A DNA stretch of 64,000 nucleotides from Hydractinia symbiolongicarpus (GCF_029227915.1 NC_079877.1:34189851-34253850); one strand, 5' to 3'; numbered from the stretch's first letter, positions 10,772 to 25,354 are shown. Made by a program: numbers and translations. The notes: generated from the letters alone by a model not told the origin.

Positions 10772-13752
10772 ATACATGTTGCCACGAATATGTGACCCAA
10801 CCGTTGTAACTCAAACGGATTGACACCGTTAGAAAGTCAATGAAATGTAGTTTTTGAAACTGTCTCTTCTTCTTCAGCGCGCGATAACGGCTAGGATTGT
10901 TTCTACAGTAATAAATGACTTATTTTTTTTAACTTTTAAACAAAGCGCTACCACAGCGCCCAGTGTAATTGCTGAGTTCCAGCAATCATGTCAAATTAAG
11001 AAGAATATCATTTCTTGTAGTCAAAGTGACTCATTTATCACATTTATAAGGTCAAAGTCCAAAATCAGTTCAATTAAGTCCCACAGTCAATCGTTTCACT
11101 GTTGAAAGCGATACAACTTAGTAATATCGGAAAAAAATCACTAAATACATGTTAGTACTTATGTGTGACGCAACCGTTGTAACTCAAACGGATTGACACC
11201 GTTAGAAAATCAATAAAATTTAGTTTTAGAAACTGTCTCTATTTCTTCAGCGCGCGTTAACGGCTAGGATTTGTCCCGCAATAAAAAATGACTTATTTAT
11301 CTTAATTTTTAAATAAAGCCTTACCACAGCGCCCAGTGTAATCGCTGATTTCCAGCAATCATGTCAAATTAAGAAGAATATCATTTCTTGTAGTCAAAAT
11401 GACTCATTTATCACATTTATAAGGTGAAAGTCCAAAATCAGTTCAATTAAGTCCCACAGTCAATCGTTTCGCTGTTGAAAGCGATACAACTTAGTAATAT
11501 AGGAAAAAAATCACTAAATACATGTTGGGTCGAATGTGTGACGCAACCGTTGTAACTCAAACGGATTGACACCGTTAGAAAATCAATGAAATTTAGTTTT
11601 AGAAACTGTCTCTATTTCTTCAGCGCGCCATAACGGCTAGGATTGGTCTCACAGTAAAAAAAGGCTTATTTATCTTAATTTTTAAATAAAGCGCTACCAC
11701 AGCGCCCAGTGTAATCGCTGAGTTCCAGCAATCATGTCAAATTAAGAAGAATGTTATTTCTTGGCGTCCATTTGTCTCACTTATAACATTTATAAGGTCA
11801 AAGTCCAAAATCAGTTCAATTAAGTCCCACAGTCAATCGTTTCACTGTTTGAAGCGATGCAACCTAGTAATATCAGAAAAACATCGTTAATACATGTTGG
11901 TACGAATATGTGACGCAACCGTTGTAACTCAAACGGATTGACACCGTTAGAAAGTCAATGAAATGTACTTTTTGAAGCTGTCTCTATTTCTTCAGCGCGC
12001 GTTAACGGCTAGGATTTGTCCCGCAATAAAAAATGACTTATTTATCTTAATTTTTAAATAAAGCCTTACCACAGCGCCCAGTGTAATCGCTGATTTCCAG
12101 CAATCATGTCAAATTAAGAAGAATATCATTTCTTGTAGTCAAAATGACTCATTTATCACATTTATAAGGTCAAAGTTCAAAATCAGTTCAATTAAGTCCC
12201 ACAGTCAATCGTTTCACTGTTGAAAGCGATACAACTTAGTAATATCGCAAAAAAATCACTAAATACATGTTGGTACGAATGTGTGACGCAACCGTTGTAA
12301 CTCAAACGGATTGACACCGTTTGAAAATCAATGAAATTTAGTTTTAGAAACTGTCGCTATTTCTTCAGCGCGCGATAACGGCTAGGATTGGTCCCACAGT
12401 AAAAAATGACTTATTTATCTTAATTTTTAAATAAAGTCTTACCACAGCGCCCAGTGTAATCGCTGAGTTCCAGCAATCATGTCAAATTAAGAAGAATATT
12501 ATTTCTTGTAGTCAAAATGACTCATTTATCACATTTATAAGGTCAAAGTCCAAAATCAGTTCAATTAAGTCCCACAGTCAATCGTTTCACTGTTGAAAGC
12601 GATACAACTTCGTAATATCGGAAGAAAATCACTAAATACATGTTGGTACGATTATGTGACGCAACTGTTGTAAGTCAAACGGATTGACACCGTTAGAAAG
12701 TCAATGAAATGTAGTTTTTCAAACTGTCTCTATTTCTTCGGCGCGCGATAACGGCTAGGATTGGTCCCACAGTACAAAATGACTTATTTATCTTAATTTT
12801 TAAATAAAGCGTTACCACAGCACCCAGTGTAATCGGTGAGTTCCATCAATCATGTCAAATTAAAGAGAATGTTATTTCTTCTAGTCAAAATGGCTCATTT
12901 ATTACATTTATAAGGTCAAAGTCCAAAATCAGTTCAATTAAGTCCCACAGTCAATCGTTTCTCTGTTGAAAGCGATACAACTTAGTAATATCGGAAGAAA
13001 ATCACTAAATACATGTTGGTACGATTATGTGACGCAACCGTTCTAATTCAAACGGATTGACACCGTTAGAAAGTCAATGAAATGGAGTTTTTGAAACTGT
13101 CTCCCAAATCCTCAGCGCGCGCTAACGGCTAGGATTGGTCCCACAGTAAAAATGACTTATTTATCTAAATTTTTATTGAATCGCTACCACAGGGTCCAGT
13201 GTAATCGCTGAGTTCCGGCAATCATGTCAAATTAAGAAGAATGTTCTTTCTTGGAGTCCAATTGTCTCATTTATCACACTTATGAGGTCACAGTCCTGAA
13301 TCAGTTCAAATAATTCCCACAGTCAATCGCTTCACTGTTAAAAGCGATACAACTTAGGAATATCGGAAGGAAATCACTAAATACATGTTGGCACGAATAT
13401 GTGACCCAACCGTTGTAACTCAAACGGATTGACACCGTTAGCAAGTCAATGAAATTTACTTTTTGAAGCTGTCTCTATTTCTTCAGCGCGAACTAACGGC
13501 TAGGATTGGTCTCACAGTAAAAAAATGACTTATTTATCTAAATTTTTAACAAAAGGCTACCCAGAGCCTAATGTAATCGCTGAATTCCAGCAATCATGTC
13601 AAATTAAGAAGAATGTTATTCCTTGGAGACCTTTTGCCTCATTTATCACATTTATAAGGTCACAGTCCTGAATCAGTTCAAATAATTCCCACAGTCAATC
13701 GTTTCACTGTTAAAAGCGATACAACTTAGGAATATCGGAAGGAAATCACTAA
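10772..13752. repeat. Satellite block, monomers 30-37, partly repeated at 13753-16041
   Basis: Monomer starts: 10772, 11145, 11518, 11890, 12263, 12636, 13009, 13381. Monomer 30 matches 38 (13753) and 31 matches 39 (14126), both 2981 bp downstream. Monomers 34 and 35 match 40 and 41 at 2236 bp. The second version is therefore about two monomers shorter between those anchors. Monomer 36 (13009) carries the unusual 'ctgtctcccaaatcctcag', the likely source of the insertion at 15117. Confidence 0.7.
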
Positions 13753-16700
13753 ATACATGTTGGCACGAATATGTGACCCAACCGTTGTAACTCAAACGGA
13801 TTGACACCGTTAGAAAATCAATGAAATGTAGTTTTTGAAACTGTCTCTACTTCTTCAGCGCGCGATAAGGGCTAGGATTGTTTCCACAGTAATAAATGAC
13901 TTATTTTTATTAACTTTTAAACAAAGCGCTACCACAGCGCCCAGTGTAATTGCTGAGTTCCAGCAATCATGTCAAATTAAGAAGAATATCATTTCTTGTT
14001 GTCAAAATGACTGATTTATCACATTTATCAGGTCAAAGTCCAAAATCAGTTCAATTAAGTCCCACAGTCAATCGTTTCACTGTTGAAAGCGATACAACTT
14101 AGTAATATCGGAAAAAAATCACTAAATACATGTTGGTACTTATGTGTGACGCAACCGTTGTAACTCAAACGGATTGACACCGTTCGAAAATCAATAAAAT
14201 TTAGTTTTAGAAACTGTCTCCATTTCTTCAGCGCGCGATAACGGCTAGGATTTGTCCCGCAATAAAAAATGACTTACTTATCTTAATTTTTAAATAAAGC
14301 CTTACCACAGCGCCCAGTGTAATCGCTGATTTCCAGCAATCATGTCAAATTAAGAAGAATATCATTTCTTGTAGTCAAAATGACTCATTTATCACATTTA
14401 TAAGGTCAAAGTTCAAAATCAGTTCAATTAAGTCCCACAGTCAATCGTTTCACTGTTGAAAGCGATACAACTTAGTAATATCGCAAAAAAATCACTAAAT
14501 ACCTGTTGGTACGAATGTGTGACGCAACCGTTGTAACTCAAACGGATTGACACCGTTTGAAAATCAATGAAATTTAGTTTTAGAAACTGTCTCTATTTCT
14601 TCAGCGCGCGATAACGGGTAGGATTGGTCCCACAGTAAAAAATGACTTATTTATCTTAATTTTTAAATAAAGTCTTACCACAGCGCCCAGTGTAATCGCT
14701 GAGTTCCAGCAATCATGTCAAATTAAGAAGAATATTATTTCTTGTAGTAAAAATGACTCATTTATCACATTTATAAGGTCAAAGTTCAAAATCAGTTCAA
14801 TTAAGTCCCACAGTCAATCGTTTCACTGTTGAAAGCGATACAACTTCGTAATATCGGAAGAAAATCACTAAATACATGTTGGTACGATTATGTGACGCAA
14901 CCGTTGTAAGTCAAACGGATTGACACCGTTAGAAAGTCAATGAAATGTAGTTTTTCAAACTGTCTCTATTTCTTCGGCGCGCGATAACGGCTAGGATCGG
15001 TCCCACAGTACAAAATGACTTATTTATCTTAATTTTTAAATAAAGTCTTACCACAGCGCCCAGTGTAATCGCTGAGTTCCAGCTATCATGTCAAATTAAG
15101 AAGAATATCATTTCTTTGAAACTGTCTCCCAAATCCTCAGCGCGCGCTAACGGCTAGGATTGGTCCCACAGTCAAAATGACTCATTTATCACATTTATAA
15201 CGTCAAAGTCCAAAATCAGTTCAATTAAGTCCCACAGTCAATTGTTTCATTGTTGAAAGCGATACAACTTAGTAATATCGGAAAAAAATCACTAAATACA
15301 TGTTGGTACTTATGTGTGACGCAACCGTTGTAACTCAAACGGACTGACACCGTTAGAAAATCAATGAAATTTAGTTTTAGAAACTGTCTCTATTTCTTCA
15401 GCGCGCGATAACGGCTAGGATTGGTCCCACAGTACAAAATGACTTATTTATCTTAATTTTTAAATAAAGTCTTATCACAGCGCCCAGTGTAATCGCTGAG
15501 TTCCAGCTATCATGTCAAATTAAGAAGAATATCATTTCTTGTAGTCAAAATGACTCATTTATCACATTTATAAGGTCAAAGTCCAAAATCAGTTCAATTA
15601 AGTCCCACAGTCAATCGTTTCACTGTTGAAAGCGATACAACTTAGTAACATCGGAAGAAAATCACTAAATACATGTTGGTACGATTTTGTGACGCAACCG
15701 TTGTAAGTCAAAGGGATTGACACCGTTAGAAAGTCAATTAAATGTAGTTTTTCAAACAGTCTCTATTTCTTCGGCGCGCGATAACGGCTAGGATTGGTCC
15801 CACAGTACAAAATGACTTATTTATCTTAATTTTTAAATAAAGCGTTACCACAGCACCCAGTGTAATCGGTGAGTTCCATCAATCATGTCAAATTAAGGAG
15901 AATGTTATTTCTTCTAGTCAAAATGGCTCATTTATTACATTTATAAGGTCAAAGTCCAAAATCAGTTCAATTAAGTCCCACAGTCAATCGTTTCTCTGTT
16001 GAAAGCGATACAACTTAGTAATATCGGAAGAAAATCACTAAATACATGTTGGTACGATTATGTGACGCAACTGTTCTAACTCAAACGGATTGACACCGTT
16101 AGAAAGTCAATGAAATTTAGTTTTTGAAACTGTCTCTATTTCTTCAACGCGCGATAACGGCTAGGATTGGTCCCACAGTAAAAATGACTTATTTATCTAA
16201 ATTTTTAAATGAATCGCTACCACAGGGTCCAGTGTAATCGCTGAGTTCCGGCAATCATGTCAAATTAAGAAGAATGGTATTTCTTGGTGTCCAATTGTCT
16301 CACTTATAACATTTATAAGGTCAAAGTTCAATATCAGTTCAATTAAGTCGCACAGTCAAACGTTTCACAGTTAAAAGCGATGCAACCTAGTAATATCCGA
16401 ATACTTTCGCTAAATACATATTGGTACGAATATGTGACGCAACCGTTGTAACTCAAACGGAATTATACCGCCAAGAAATCAATGAAGTGTAGTTTTTGAG
16501 AATGTCTTTATTTCTTCAGCGCATGGTAACGGCCAGGATTAATCCCACAGTAAGAAAATCTTAATTATCTAAATTTTTTAATAAAGCGTTACCGCAGAGC
16601 CTAATGTAAGCGCTGAATTCCAGCAATCATGTCAAATTAAGAAGAATGTTATTCCTTGGAGACCAATTGGCGCATTAATCACATTTATAAGGTCAAAGTC

Positions 16701-17531
16701 CAAAATCAGTTCAATTAAGTCCCACAGTCAATCGTTTCACTGTTGAAAGCGATACAACTTAGTAATATCGGAAGAAAATCACTAAATACATGTTGGTACG
16801 ATTATGTGACGCAACCGTTGTAAGTCAAACGGATTGACACCGTTAGAAAGTCGATGAAATGTAGTTTTTGAAACTGTCTCTATTTCTTCAGCGCGCGATA
16901 ACGGCTAGGATTGGTCCCACAGTACAAAATGACTTATTTATCCTAATTTTTAAATAAAGCGTTACCACAGCGCACAGTGTAATCGGTGAGTTTCATCAAT
17001 CATGTCAAATTAAGGAGAATGTTATTTCTTCTAGTCAAAATGGCTCATTTATTACATTTATAAGGTCAAAGTCCAAAATCAGTTCAATTAAGTCCCACAG
17101 TCAATCGTTTCACTGTTGAAAGCGATACAACTTAGTAATATCGGAAGAAAATCACAAAATACATGTTGGTACGAATGTGTGACGCAACCGTTGTAACTCA
17201 AACGGATTGACACCGTTAGAAAATCAATTAAATTTAGTTTTAGAAACTGTCTCTATTTCTTCAGCGCGCGATAACGGCTAGGATTGGTCCCACAGTAAAA
17301 AATGACTTATTTATCTTAATTTTTAAATAAAGTCTTACCACAGCGCCCAGTGTAATCGCTGAGTTCCAGCAATCATGTCAAATTAAGAAGAATATCATTT
17401 CTTGTAGTCAAAATGACTCATTTATCACATTTAAAAGGTCAAAGTCCAAAATCAGTTCAATTAAGTCCCACAGTCAATCGTTTCACTGTTGAAAGCGATA
17501 CAACTTAGTAATATCGGAAGAAAATCACTAA
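13753..17531. repeat. Satellite block, monomers 38-47
   Basis: Monomer starts: 13753, 14126, 14499, 14872, 15296, 15669, 16042, 16414, 16786, 17159. The block begins as a shortened copy of 10772-13752. It then brings in 'tacgatt'-headed monomers whose second half reads 'cacccagtgtaatcggtg', followed by a head with 'ccgttctaac' or 'ctgttctaac' (15669 then 16042, like 12636 then 13009). It holds the 424-bp monomer at 14872 and one AATTATACC-type monomer at 16414. Confidence 0.7.
14872..15295. repeat. Long 424-bp monomer with an inserted 55-bp satellite segment
   Basis: At 15117-15171 the expected 4 bases between 'atttctt' and 'tcaaaatgac' are replaced by 55 bases that belong to another part of the monomer ('tgaaactg' to 'tcccacag'). 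The segment contains 'ctgtctcccaaatcctcag', otherwise seen only in monomer 36, where 13092-13146 is the matching 55-base stretch. The net gain is 51 bp. Both joins show 2-3 bases of shared sequence (ttg; agt). This fits template switching or an out-of-register exchange. Confidence 0.92.
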
Positions 17532-19021
17532 ATACATGTTGGTACGATTATTTGACGCAACCGTTGTAAGTCAAACGGATTGACACCGTTAGAAAGTCAA
17601 TGAAATATAGTTTTTCAAACTGTCTCTATTTCTTCGGCGCGTGATAACGGCTAGGATTGGTCCCACAGTACAAAATGACTTATTTATCTTAATTTTTTAA
17701 TAAAGCGTTACCACAGCACCCAGTGTAATCGGTGAGTTCCATCAATCATGTCAAATTAAGGAGAATGTTATTTCTTTTAGTCAAAATGGCTCATTTATTA
17801 CATTTATAAGGTCAAAGTCCAAAATCAGTTCAATTAAGTCCCACAGTCAATCGTTTCTCTGTTGAAAGCGATACAACTTAGTAATATTGGAAGAAAATCA
17901 CTAAATACATGTTGGTATGATTATGTGACGCAACCGTTCTAACTCAAACGGATTGACACCGTTAGAAAGTCAATGAAATGGAGTTTTTGAAACTGTCTCT
18001 ATATCCTCAGCGCGCGCTAACGGCTAGGATTGGTCCCACAGTAAAAATGACTTATTTATCTAAATTTTTAAATGAATCGCTACCACAGGGTCCAGTGTAA
18101 ACGCTGAGTTTCGGCAATCGTGTCAAATTAAGAAGAATATCATTTCTTGTAGTCAAAATGACTCATTTATCACATTTATAAGGTCAAAGTCCAAAATCAG
18201 TTCAATTAAGTCCCACAGTCAATCGTTTCACTGTTGAAAGCGATACAACTTAGTAATATCGGAAGAAAATCACTAAATACATGTTGGTACGATTATTTGA
18301 CGCAACCGTTGAAAGTCAAACGGATTGACACCGTTAGAAAGTCAATGAAATATAGTTTTTCAAACTGTCTCTATTTCTTCGGCGCGCGATAACGGCTAGG
18401 ATTGGTCCCACAGTACAAAATGACTTATTTATCTTAATTTTTAAATAAAGCGTTACCACAGCACCCAGTGTAATCGGTGAGTTCCATCAATCATGTCAAA
18501 TTAAGGAGAATGTTATTTCTTTTAGTCAAAATGGCTCATTTATTACATTTATAAGGTCAAAGTCCAAAATCAGTTTAATTAAGTCCCACAGTCAATCGTT
18601 TCTCTGTTGAAAGCGATACAACTTAGTAATATCGGAAGAAAATCACTAAATACATGTTGGTACGATTATGTGACGCAACCGTTCTAACTCAAACGGATTG
18701 ACACCGTTAGAAAGTCAATGAAATGGAGTTTTTGAAACTGTCTCTATATCCTCAGCGCGCGCTAACGGCTAGGATTGGTCCCACAGTAAAAATGACTTAT
18801 TTATCTAAATTTTTAAATGAATCGCTACCACAGGGTCCAGTGTAAACGCTGAGTTTCGGCAATCGTGTCAAATTAAGAAGAATATCATTTCTTGTAGTCA
18901 AAATGACTCATTTATCACATTTATAAGGTCAAAGTCCAAAATCAGTTCAATTAAGTCCCACAGTCAATCGTTTCACTGTTGAAAGCGATACAACTTAGTA
19001 ATATCGGAAGAAAATCACTAA
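17532..19021. repeat. Two copies of a 745-bp dimer
   Basis: Monomers 48-49 (17532, 17905) recur as 50-51 (18277, 18650) at 745 bp. Shared private features include the 'tacgattatttgacgc' head, 'atatagtttttc', 'cttttagtcaaaatggctc', and 'gtgtaaacgctgagtttcg' with 'gcaatcgtg' in the second member. The copies are nearly identical, so this is a recent two-monomer duplication. The same kind of pair also appears at 12636-13380 and 15669-16413. Confidence 0.88.
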
Positions 19022-21255
19022 ATACATGTTGGTACGATTATGTGACCCAACCGTTGTAAGTCAAACGGATTGACACCGTTAGAAAGACAATGAAATGTAG
19101 TTTTTCAAACTGTCTCTATTTCTTCGGCGCGCAATAACGGCTAGGATTGGTCCCACAGTACAAAATGACTTATTTATCTTAATTTTTAAATAAAGTCTTA
19201 CCACAGCGCCCAGTGTAATCGCTGAGTTCCAGCTATCATGTCAAATTAAGAAGAATATCATTTCTTGTAGTCAAAATGACTCATTTATCACATTTATAAG
19301 GTCAAAGTCCAAAATCAGTTCAATTAAGTCCCACAGTCAATCGTTTCACTGTTGAAAGCGATACAACTTAGTAATATCGGAAGAAAATCACTAAATACAT
19401 GTTGGTACGATTTTGTGACGCAATCGTTGTAAGTCAAACGGATTGACACCGTTAGAAAGTCAATGAAATGGAGTTTTTGAAACTGTCTCTATATCCTCAG
19501 CGCGCGCTAACGGCTAGGATTGGTCCCACAGTAAAAATGACTTATTTATCTAAATTTTTAAATGAATCGCTACCACAGGTTTCAGTGTAATCGCTGAGTT
19601 TCGGCAATCATGTCAAATTAAGAAGAATATCATTTCTTGTAGTCAAAATGACTCATTTATCACATTTATAAGATCAAAGTCCAAAATCAGTTCAATTAAG
19701 TCCCACAGTCAATCGTTTCACTGTTGAAAGCGATACAACTTAGTAATATCGGAAGAAAATCACTAAATACATGTTGGTACGATTATGTGACGCAACCGTT
19801 GTAAGTCAAACGGATGGACACCGTTACAAAGTCAATGACATGTAGTTTTTCAAACTGTCTCTAATTCTTCGGCGCGCGATGACGGCTAGGATTGGTCCCA
19901 CAGTACAAAATGACTTATTTATCTTAATTTTTAAATAAAGCGTTACCACAGCACCCAGTGTAATCGGTGAGTTCCATCAATCATGTAAAATTAGGGAGAA
20001 TGTTATTTCTTCTAGTCAAAATGGCTCATTTATTACATTTAAAAGGTCAAAGTCCAAAATCAGTTCAATTAAGTCCCACAGTCAATCGTTTCTCTGTTGA
20101 AAGCGATACAACTTAGTAATATCGGAAGAAAATCACTAAATACATGTTGGTACGATTATGTGACGCAACCGTTCTAACTCAAACGGATTGACACCGTTAG
20201 AAAGTCAATGAAATGGAGTTTTTGAAACTGTCTCTATATCCTCAGCGCGCGCTAACGGCTAGGATTGGTCCCACAGTAAAAATGACTTATTTATCTAAAT
20301 TTTTAAATGAATCGCTACCACAGGGTCCAGTGTAATCGCTGAGTTTCCGCAATCATGTCAAATTAAGAAGAATATCATTTCTTGTAGTCAAAATGACTCA
20401 TTTATCACATTTATAAGGTCAAAGTCCAAAATCAGTTCAATTAAGTCCCACAGTCAATCGTTTCACTGTTGAAAGCGATACAACTTAGTAATATCGGAAG
20501 AAAATCACAAAATACATGTTGGTACGATTTTGTGACGCAACCGTTGTAAGTCAAACGGATTGACACCGTTAGAAAGTCAATGAAATGGAGTTTTTGAAAC
20601 TGTCTCTATATCCTCATCGCGCGCTAACGGCTAGGATTGGTCCCACAGTAAAAATGACTTATTTATCTAAATTTTTAAATGAATCGCTACCACAGGTTTC
20701 AGTGTAATCGCTGAGTTTCGGCGATCATGTCAAATTAAGAAGAATATCATTTCTTGTAGTCAAAATGACTCATTTATCACATTTATAAGATCAAAGTCCA
20801 AAATCAGTTCAATTAAGTCCCACAGTCAATCGTTTCACTGTTGAAAGCGATACAACTTAGTAATATCGGAAGAAAATCACTAAATACATGTTGGTACGAT
20901 TATGTGACGCAACCGTTCTAACTCAAACGGATTGACACCGTTAGAAAGTCAATGAAATGGAGTTTTTGAAACTGTCTCTATATCCTCAGCGCGCGCTAAC
21001 GGCTAGGATTGGTCCCACAGTAAAAATGACTTATTTATCTAAATTTTTAAATGAATCGCTACCACAGAGTCCAGTGTAATCGCTGAGTTTCCGCAATCAT
21101 GTCAAATTAAGAAGAATATCATTTCTTGTAGTCAAAATGACTCATTTATCACATTTATAAGGTCAAAGTCCAAAATCAGTTCAATTAAGTCCCACAGTCA
21201 ATCGTTTCACTGTTGAAAGCGATACAACTTAGTAATATCGGAAAAAAATCACTAA
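19022..21255. repeat. Satellite block, monomers 52-57, with an incomplete trimer duplication
   Basis: Monomer starts: 19022, 19395, 19767, 20140, 20512, 20884. Monomer 53 matches 56 at 1117 bp (both have 'gattttgtgacgc' heads and the rare 'cacaggtttcagtg'). Monomer 55 matches 57 at 744 bp. The second round therefore lacks a counterpart of monomer 54, as expected for a trimer copy that lost one monomer. Confidence 0.75.
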
Positions 21256-23491
21256 CTACATGTTGGTACGAATGTGTGACGCAACCGTTGTAACTCAAAC
21301 GGATGGACACCGTTAGAAAATCAATGAAATTTAGTTTTAGAAACTGTCTCTATTTCTTCAGCGCGCGATAACGGCTAGGATTGGTCCCACAATAAAAACT
21401 GACTTATTTATCTAAATTTTTAAAAAAGGGCTACCACAGAGCCTAATGTAATCGCTGAATTCCAGCAATCATGTCAAATTAAGAAGAATGTTCTTTCTTG
21501 GAGTCCAATTGTCTCATTTATCACACTTATGAGGTCACAGTCCAAAGTTAGTTCAATTAAATCCCACAGTCAATCGTTTCACTGTTAGAAGCGATGCAAC
21601 CTAGTAATATCGGAAAAAAATCACTAAATACATGTTGGTACGAATGTGTGACGCAACCGTTGTAACTCAAACGGATTAACACGGTTAGAAAATCAATGAA
21701 ATTTAGTTTTAGAAACTGTCTCTATTTCTTCAGCGCGCGATAACGGCTAGGATTGGTCCCACAGTAAAAAATGACTTATTTATCTTAATTTTTAAATAAA
21801 GTTTTACCACAGCGCCCAGTGTAATCGGTGAGTTCCATCAATCATGTCAAATTAAGGAGAATGTTATTTCTTCTAGTCAAAATGGCTCATTTATTACATT
21901 TATAAGGTCAAAGTTCAAAATCAGTTCAATTAAGTCCCACAGTCAATCGTTTCTCTGTTGAAAGCGATACAACTTAGTAATATCGGAAGAAAATCACTAA
22001 ATACATGTTGGTACGATTATGTGACGCAACCGTTCTAACTCAAACGGATTGACACCGTTAGAAAGTCAATGAAATGGAGTTTTTGAAACTGTCTCTATAT
22101 CCTCAGCGCGCGCTAACGGCTAGGATTGGTCCCACAGTAAAAATGACTTATTTATCTAATTTTTTAAATGAATCGCTACCACAGGGTCCAGTGTAATCGC
22201 TGAGTTTCGGCAATCATGTCAAATTAAGAAGAATATCATTTCTTGTAGTCAAAATGACTCATTTATCACATTTATAAGGTGAAAGTCCAAAATCAGTTCA
22301 ATTAAGTCCCACAGTCAATCGTTTCACTGTTGAAAGCGATACAACTTAGTAATATCGGAAAAAAATCACTAAATACATGTTGGTACGAATGTGTGACGCA
22401 ACCGTTGTAACTCAAACGGATTGACACCGTTAGAAAATCAATGAAATTTAGTTTCAGAAACTGTCTCTATTTCTTCAGCGCGCGATAACGGCTAGGATTG
22501 GTCCCACAATAAAAATTGACTTATTTATCTAAATTTTTAAAAAAGGGCTACCACAGAGCCTAATGTAATCGCTGAATTCCAGCAATCATGTCAAATTAAG
22601 AAGAATGTTATTTCTTGGCTTCCAATTGTCTCACTTATAACATTTATAAGGTCAAAGTCCAAAATCAGTTCATTTAAGTCGCACAGTCAAACATTTTACA
22701 GTTAAAAGCGATGCAACCTAGTAATATCAGAATACTTTCGCTAAATACATGTTGGTACGAATATGTGTGACGCAACCGTTGTAACTCAAACGGAATTATA
22801 CCGCCAAGAAATCAATGAAATGTACTTTTTGAAACTGTTTCTATTTCTTCTGCGCGCGATAACGGCTAGGATTGGTCCCACAGTACAAAATGACTTATTT
22901 ATCTTAATTTTTAAATGAATCGCTACCACAGGGTCCAGTGTAATCACTGAGTTTCGGCAATCATGTCAAATTAAGAAGAATATCATTTTTTGTAGTCAAA
23001 ATGACTCATTTATCACATTTATAAGGTCAAAGTCCGAAATCAGTTCAATTAAGTCCCACAGTCAATCGTTTCACTGTTGAGAGCGATACAACTTAGTAAT
23101 ATCGGAAAAAAATCACTAAATACATGTTGGTACGAATGTGTGACGCAACCGTTCTAACTCAAACGGATTGACACCGTTAGAAAGTCAATGAAATGGAGTT
23201 TTTGAAACTGTCTCTATATCCTCAGCGCGCGCTAACGGCTAGGATTGGTCCCACAGTAAAAATGACTTATTTATCTAAATTTTTAAATGAATCGCTACCA
23301 CAGGGTCCAGTGTAATCGCTGAGTTTCGGCAATCATGTCAAATTAAGAAGAATATCATTTCTTGTAGTCAAAATGACTCATTTATCACATTTATAAGGTG
23401 AAAGTCCAAAATCAGTTCAATTAAGTCCCACAGTCAATCGTTTCACTGTTGAAAGCGATACAACTTAGTAATATCGGAAAAAAATCACTAA
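21256..23491. repeat. Satellite block, monomers 58-63
   Basis: Monomer starts: 21256, 21628, 22001, 22373, 22745, 23120. Monomers 60 and 61 recur as 63 and 64 at 1119 bp. Monomer 62 (22745) is 375 bp because its head reads 'atatgtgtgacg' with two extra bases, and it joins an AATTATACC-type front to a different second half. Monomers 58-61 are the left partners of 95-98, 13,772 bp downstream. Confidence 0.75.
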
Positions 23492-25354
23492 ATACATGTT
23501 GGTACGAATGTGTGACGCAACCGTTGTAACTCAAATGGATTGACACCGTTAGAAAATCAATGAAATTTAGTTTTAGAAACTGTCTCTATTTCTTCAGCGC
23601 GCGATAACGGCTAGGATTGGTCCCACAATAAAAATTGACTTATTTATCTAAATTTTTAAAAAAGGGCTACCACAGAGCCTAATGTAATCGCAGAATTCCA
23701 GCAATCATGTCAAATTAAGAAGAATGTTATTCCTTGGAAACCTATTGCCTCATTTACCACATTTATAAGGTCACAGTCCTAAATCAGTTCAAATAATTCC
23801 CACAGTTAATTGATTCACTGTTAAAAGCGATACAACTTAGTATTATCCGAAGAAAATCACTAAATACATTTTGGTATGAATATTTGACGCAACTGTTGTA
23901 ACTCAAACGGATCGACACCGTTAGAAAGTCAATGAAATGTGGTTTTTGAAACTTTCTCTATTTCTTCAGCGCGCGATAACGGCTAGGATTGGTCTCACAG
24001 TAAAAAAAGACTTATTTATCTTAATTTTTAAATGAATCGCTACCACAGGGTCCAGTGTAATCGCTGAGTTTCGGCAATCATGTCAAATTAAGAAGAATAT
24101 CATTTTTTGTAGTCAAAATGACTCATTTATCACATTTATAAGGTAAAAGTCCGAAATCAGTTCAATTAATTCCCACAGTCAATCGTTTCACTGTTGAAAG
24201 CGATACAACTTAGTAATATCGGAAAAAAATCACTAAATACATGTTGGTACGAATGTGTGACGCAACCGTTGTAACCCAAACGGATTGACACCGTTAGAAA
24301 ATCAATGAAATTTAGTTTTAGAAACTGTCTCTATTTCTTCAGCGCGCGATAACGGCTAGGATTGGTCCCACAATAAAAATTGACTTATTTATCTAAATTT
24401 TTAAAAAAGGGCTACCACAGAGCCTAATGTAATCGCTGAATTCCAGCAATCATGTCAAATTAGAAAAAATGTTATTCCTTGGAAACCTATTGCCTCATTT
24501 ATCACATTTATAAGGTCACAGTCCTAAATCAGTTCAAATAATTCCCACAGTTAATCGATTCACTGTTAAAAGCGATACAACTTAGTATTATCCGAAGAAA
24601 ATCACTAAATACATTTCGGTATGAATATTTGACGCAACTGTTGTAACTCAAACGGATCGACACCGTTAGAAAGTCAATGAAATGTGGTTTTTGAAACTTT
24701 CTCTATTTCTTCAGCGCGCGATAACGGCTAGGATTGGTCTCACAGTAAAAAAAGACTTATTTATCTTAATTTTTAAATGAATCGCTACCACAGGGTCCAG
24801 TGTAATCGCTGAGTTTCGGCAATCATGTCAAATTAAGAAGAATATCATTTTTTGTAGTCAAAATGACTCATTTATCACATTTATAAGGTAAAAGTCCTAA
24901 ATCAGTTCAAATAATTCCCACAGTTAATCGATTCACTGTTAAAAGCGATACAACTTAGTATTATCCGAAGAAAATCACTAAATACATTTTGGTATGAATA
25001 TTTGACGCAACTGTTGTAACTCAAACGGATCGACACCGTTAGAAAGTCAATGAAATGTGGTTTTCGAAACTTTCTCTATTTCTTCAGCGCCCGATAACGG
25101 CTAGGATTGGTCTCACAGTAAAAAAAGACTTATTTATCTTAATTTTTAAATGAATCGCTACCACAGGGTCCAGTGTAATCGCTGAGTTTCGGCAATCATG
25201 TCAAATTAAGAAGAATATCATTTTTTGTAGTCAAAATGACTCATTTATCACATTTATAAGGTAAAAGTCCGAAATCAGTTCAATTAAGTCCCACAGTCAA
25301 TCGTTTCACTGTTGAAAGCGATACAACTTAGTAATATCGGAAAAAAATCACTAA
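23492..25354. repeat. 745-bp dimers, two and a half copies
   Basis: Monomer starts: 23492, 23864, 24237, 24609, 24982. Pairs 64-65 and 66-67 share the order of a 'gaatgtgtg' head followed by the distinctive 'ggtatgaatatttgacgc' head with 'cggatcgacacc'. Monomer 68 is a further copy of the second member. The 'ggtatgaatatttg' class is confined to this block and one monomer at 36517, its copy in the 35-39 kb block. Confidence 0.82.
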
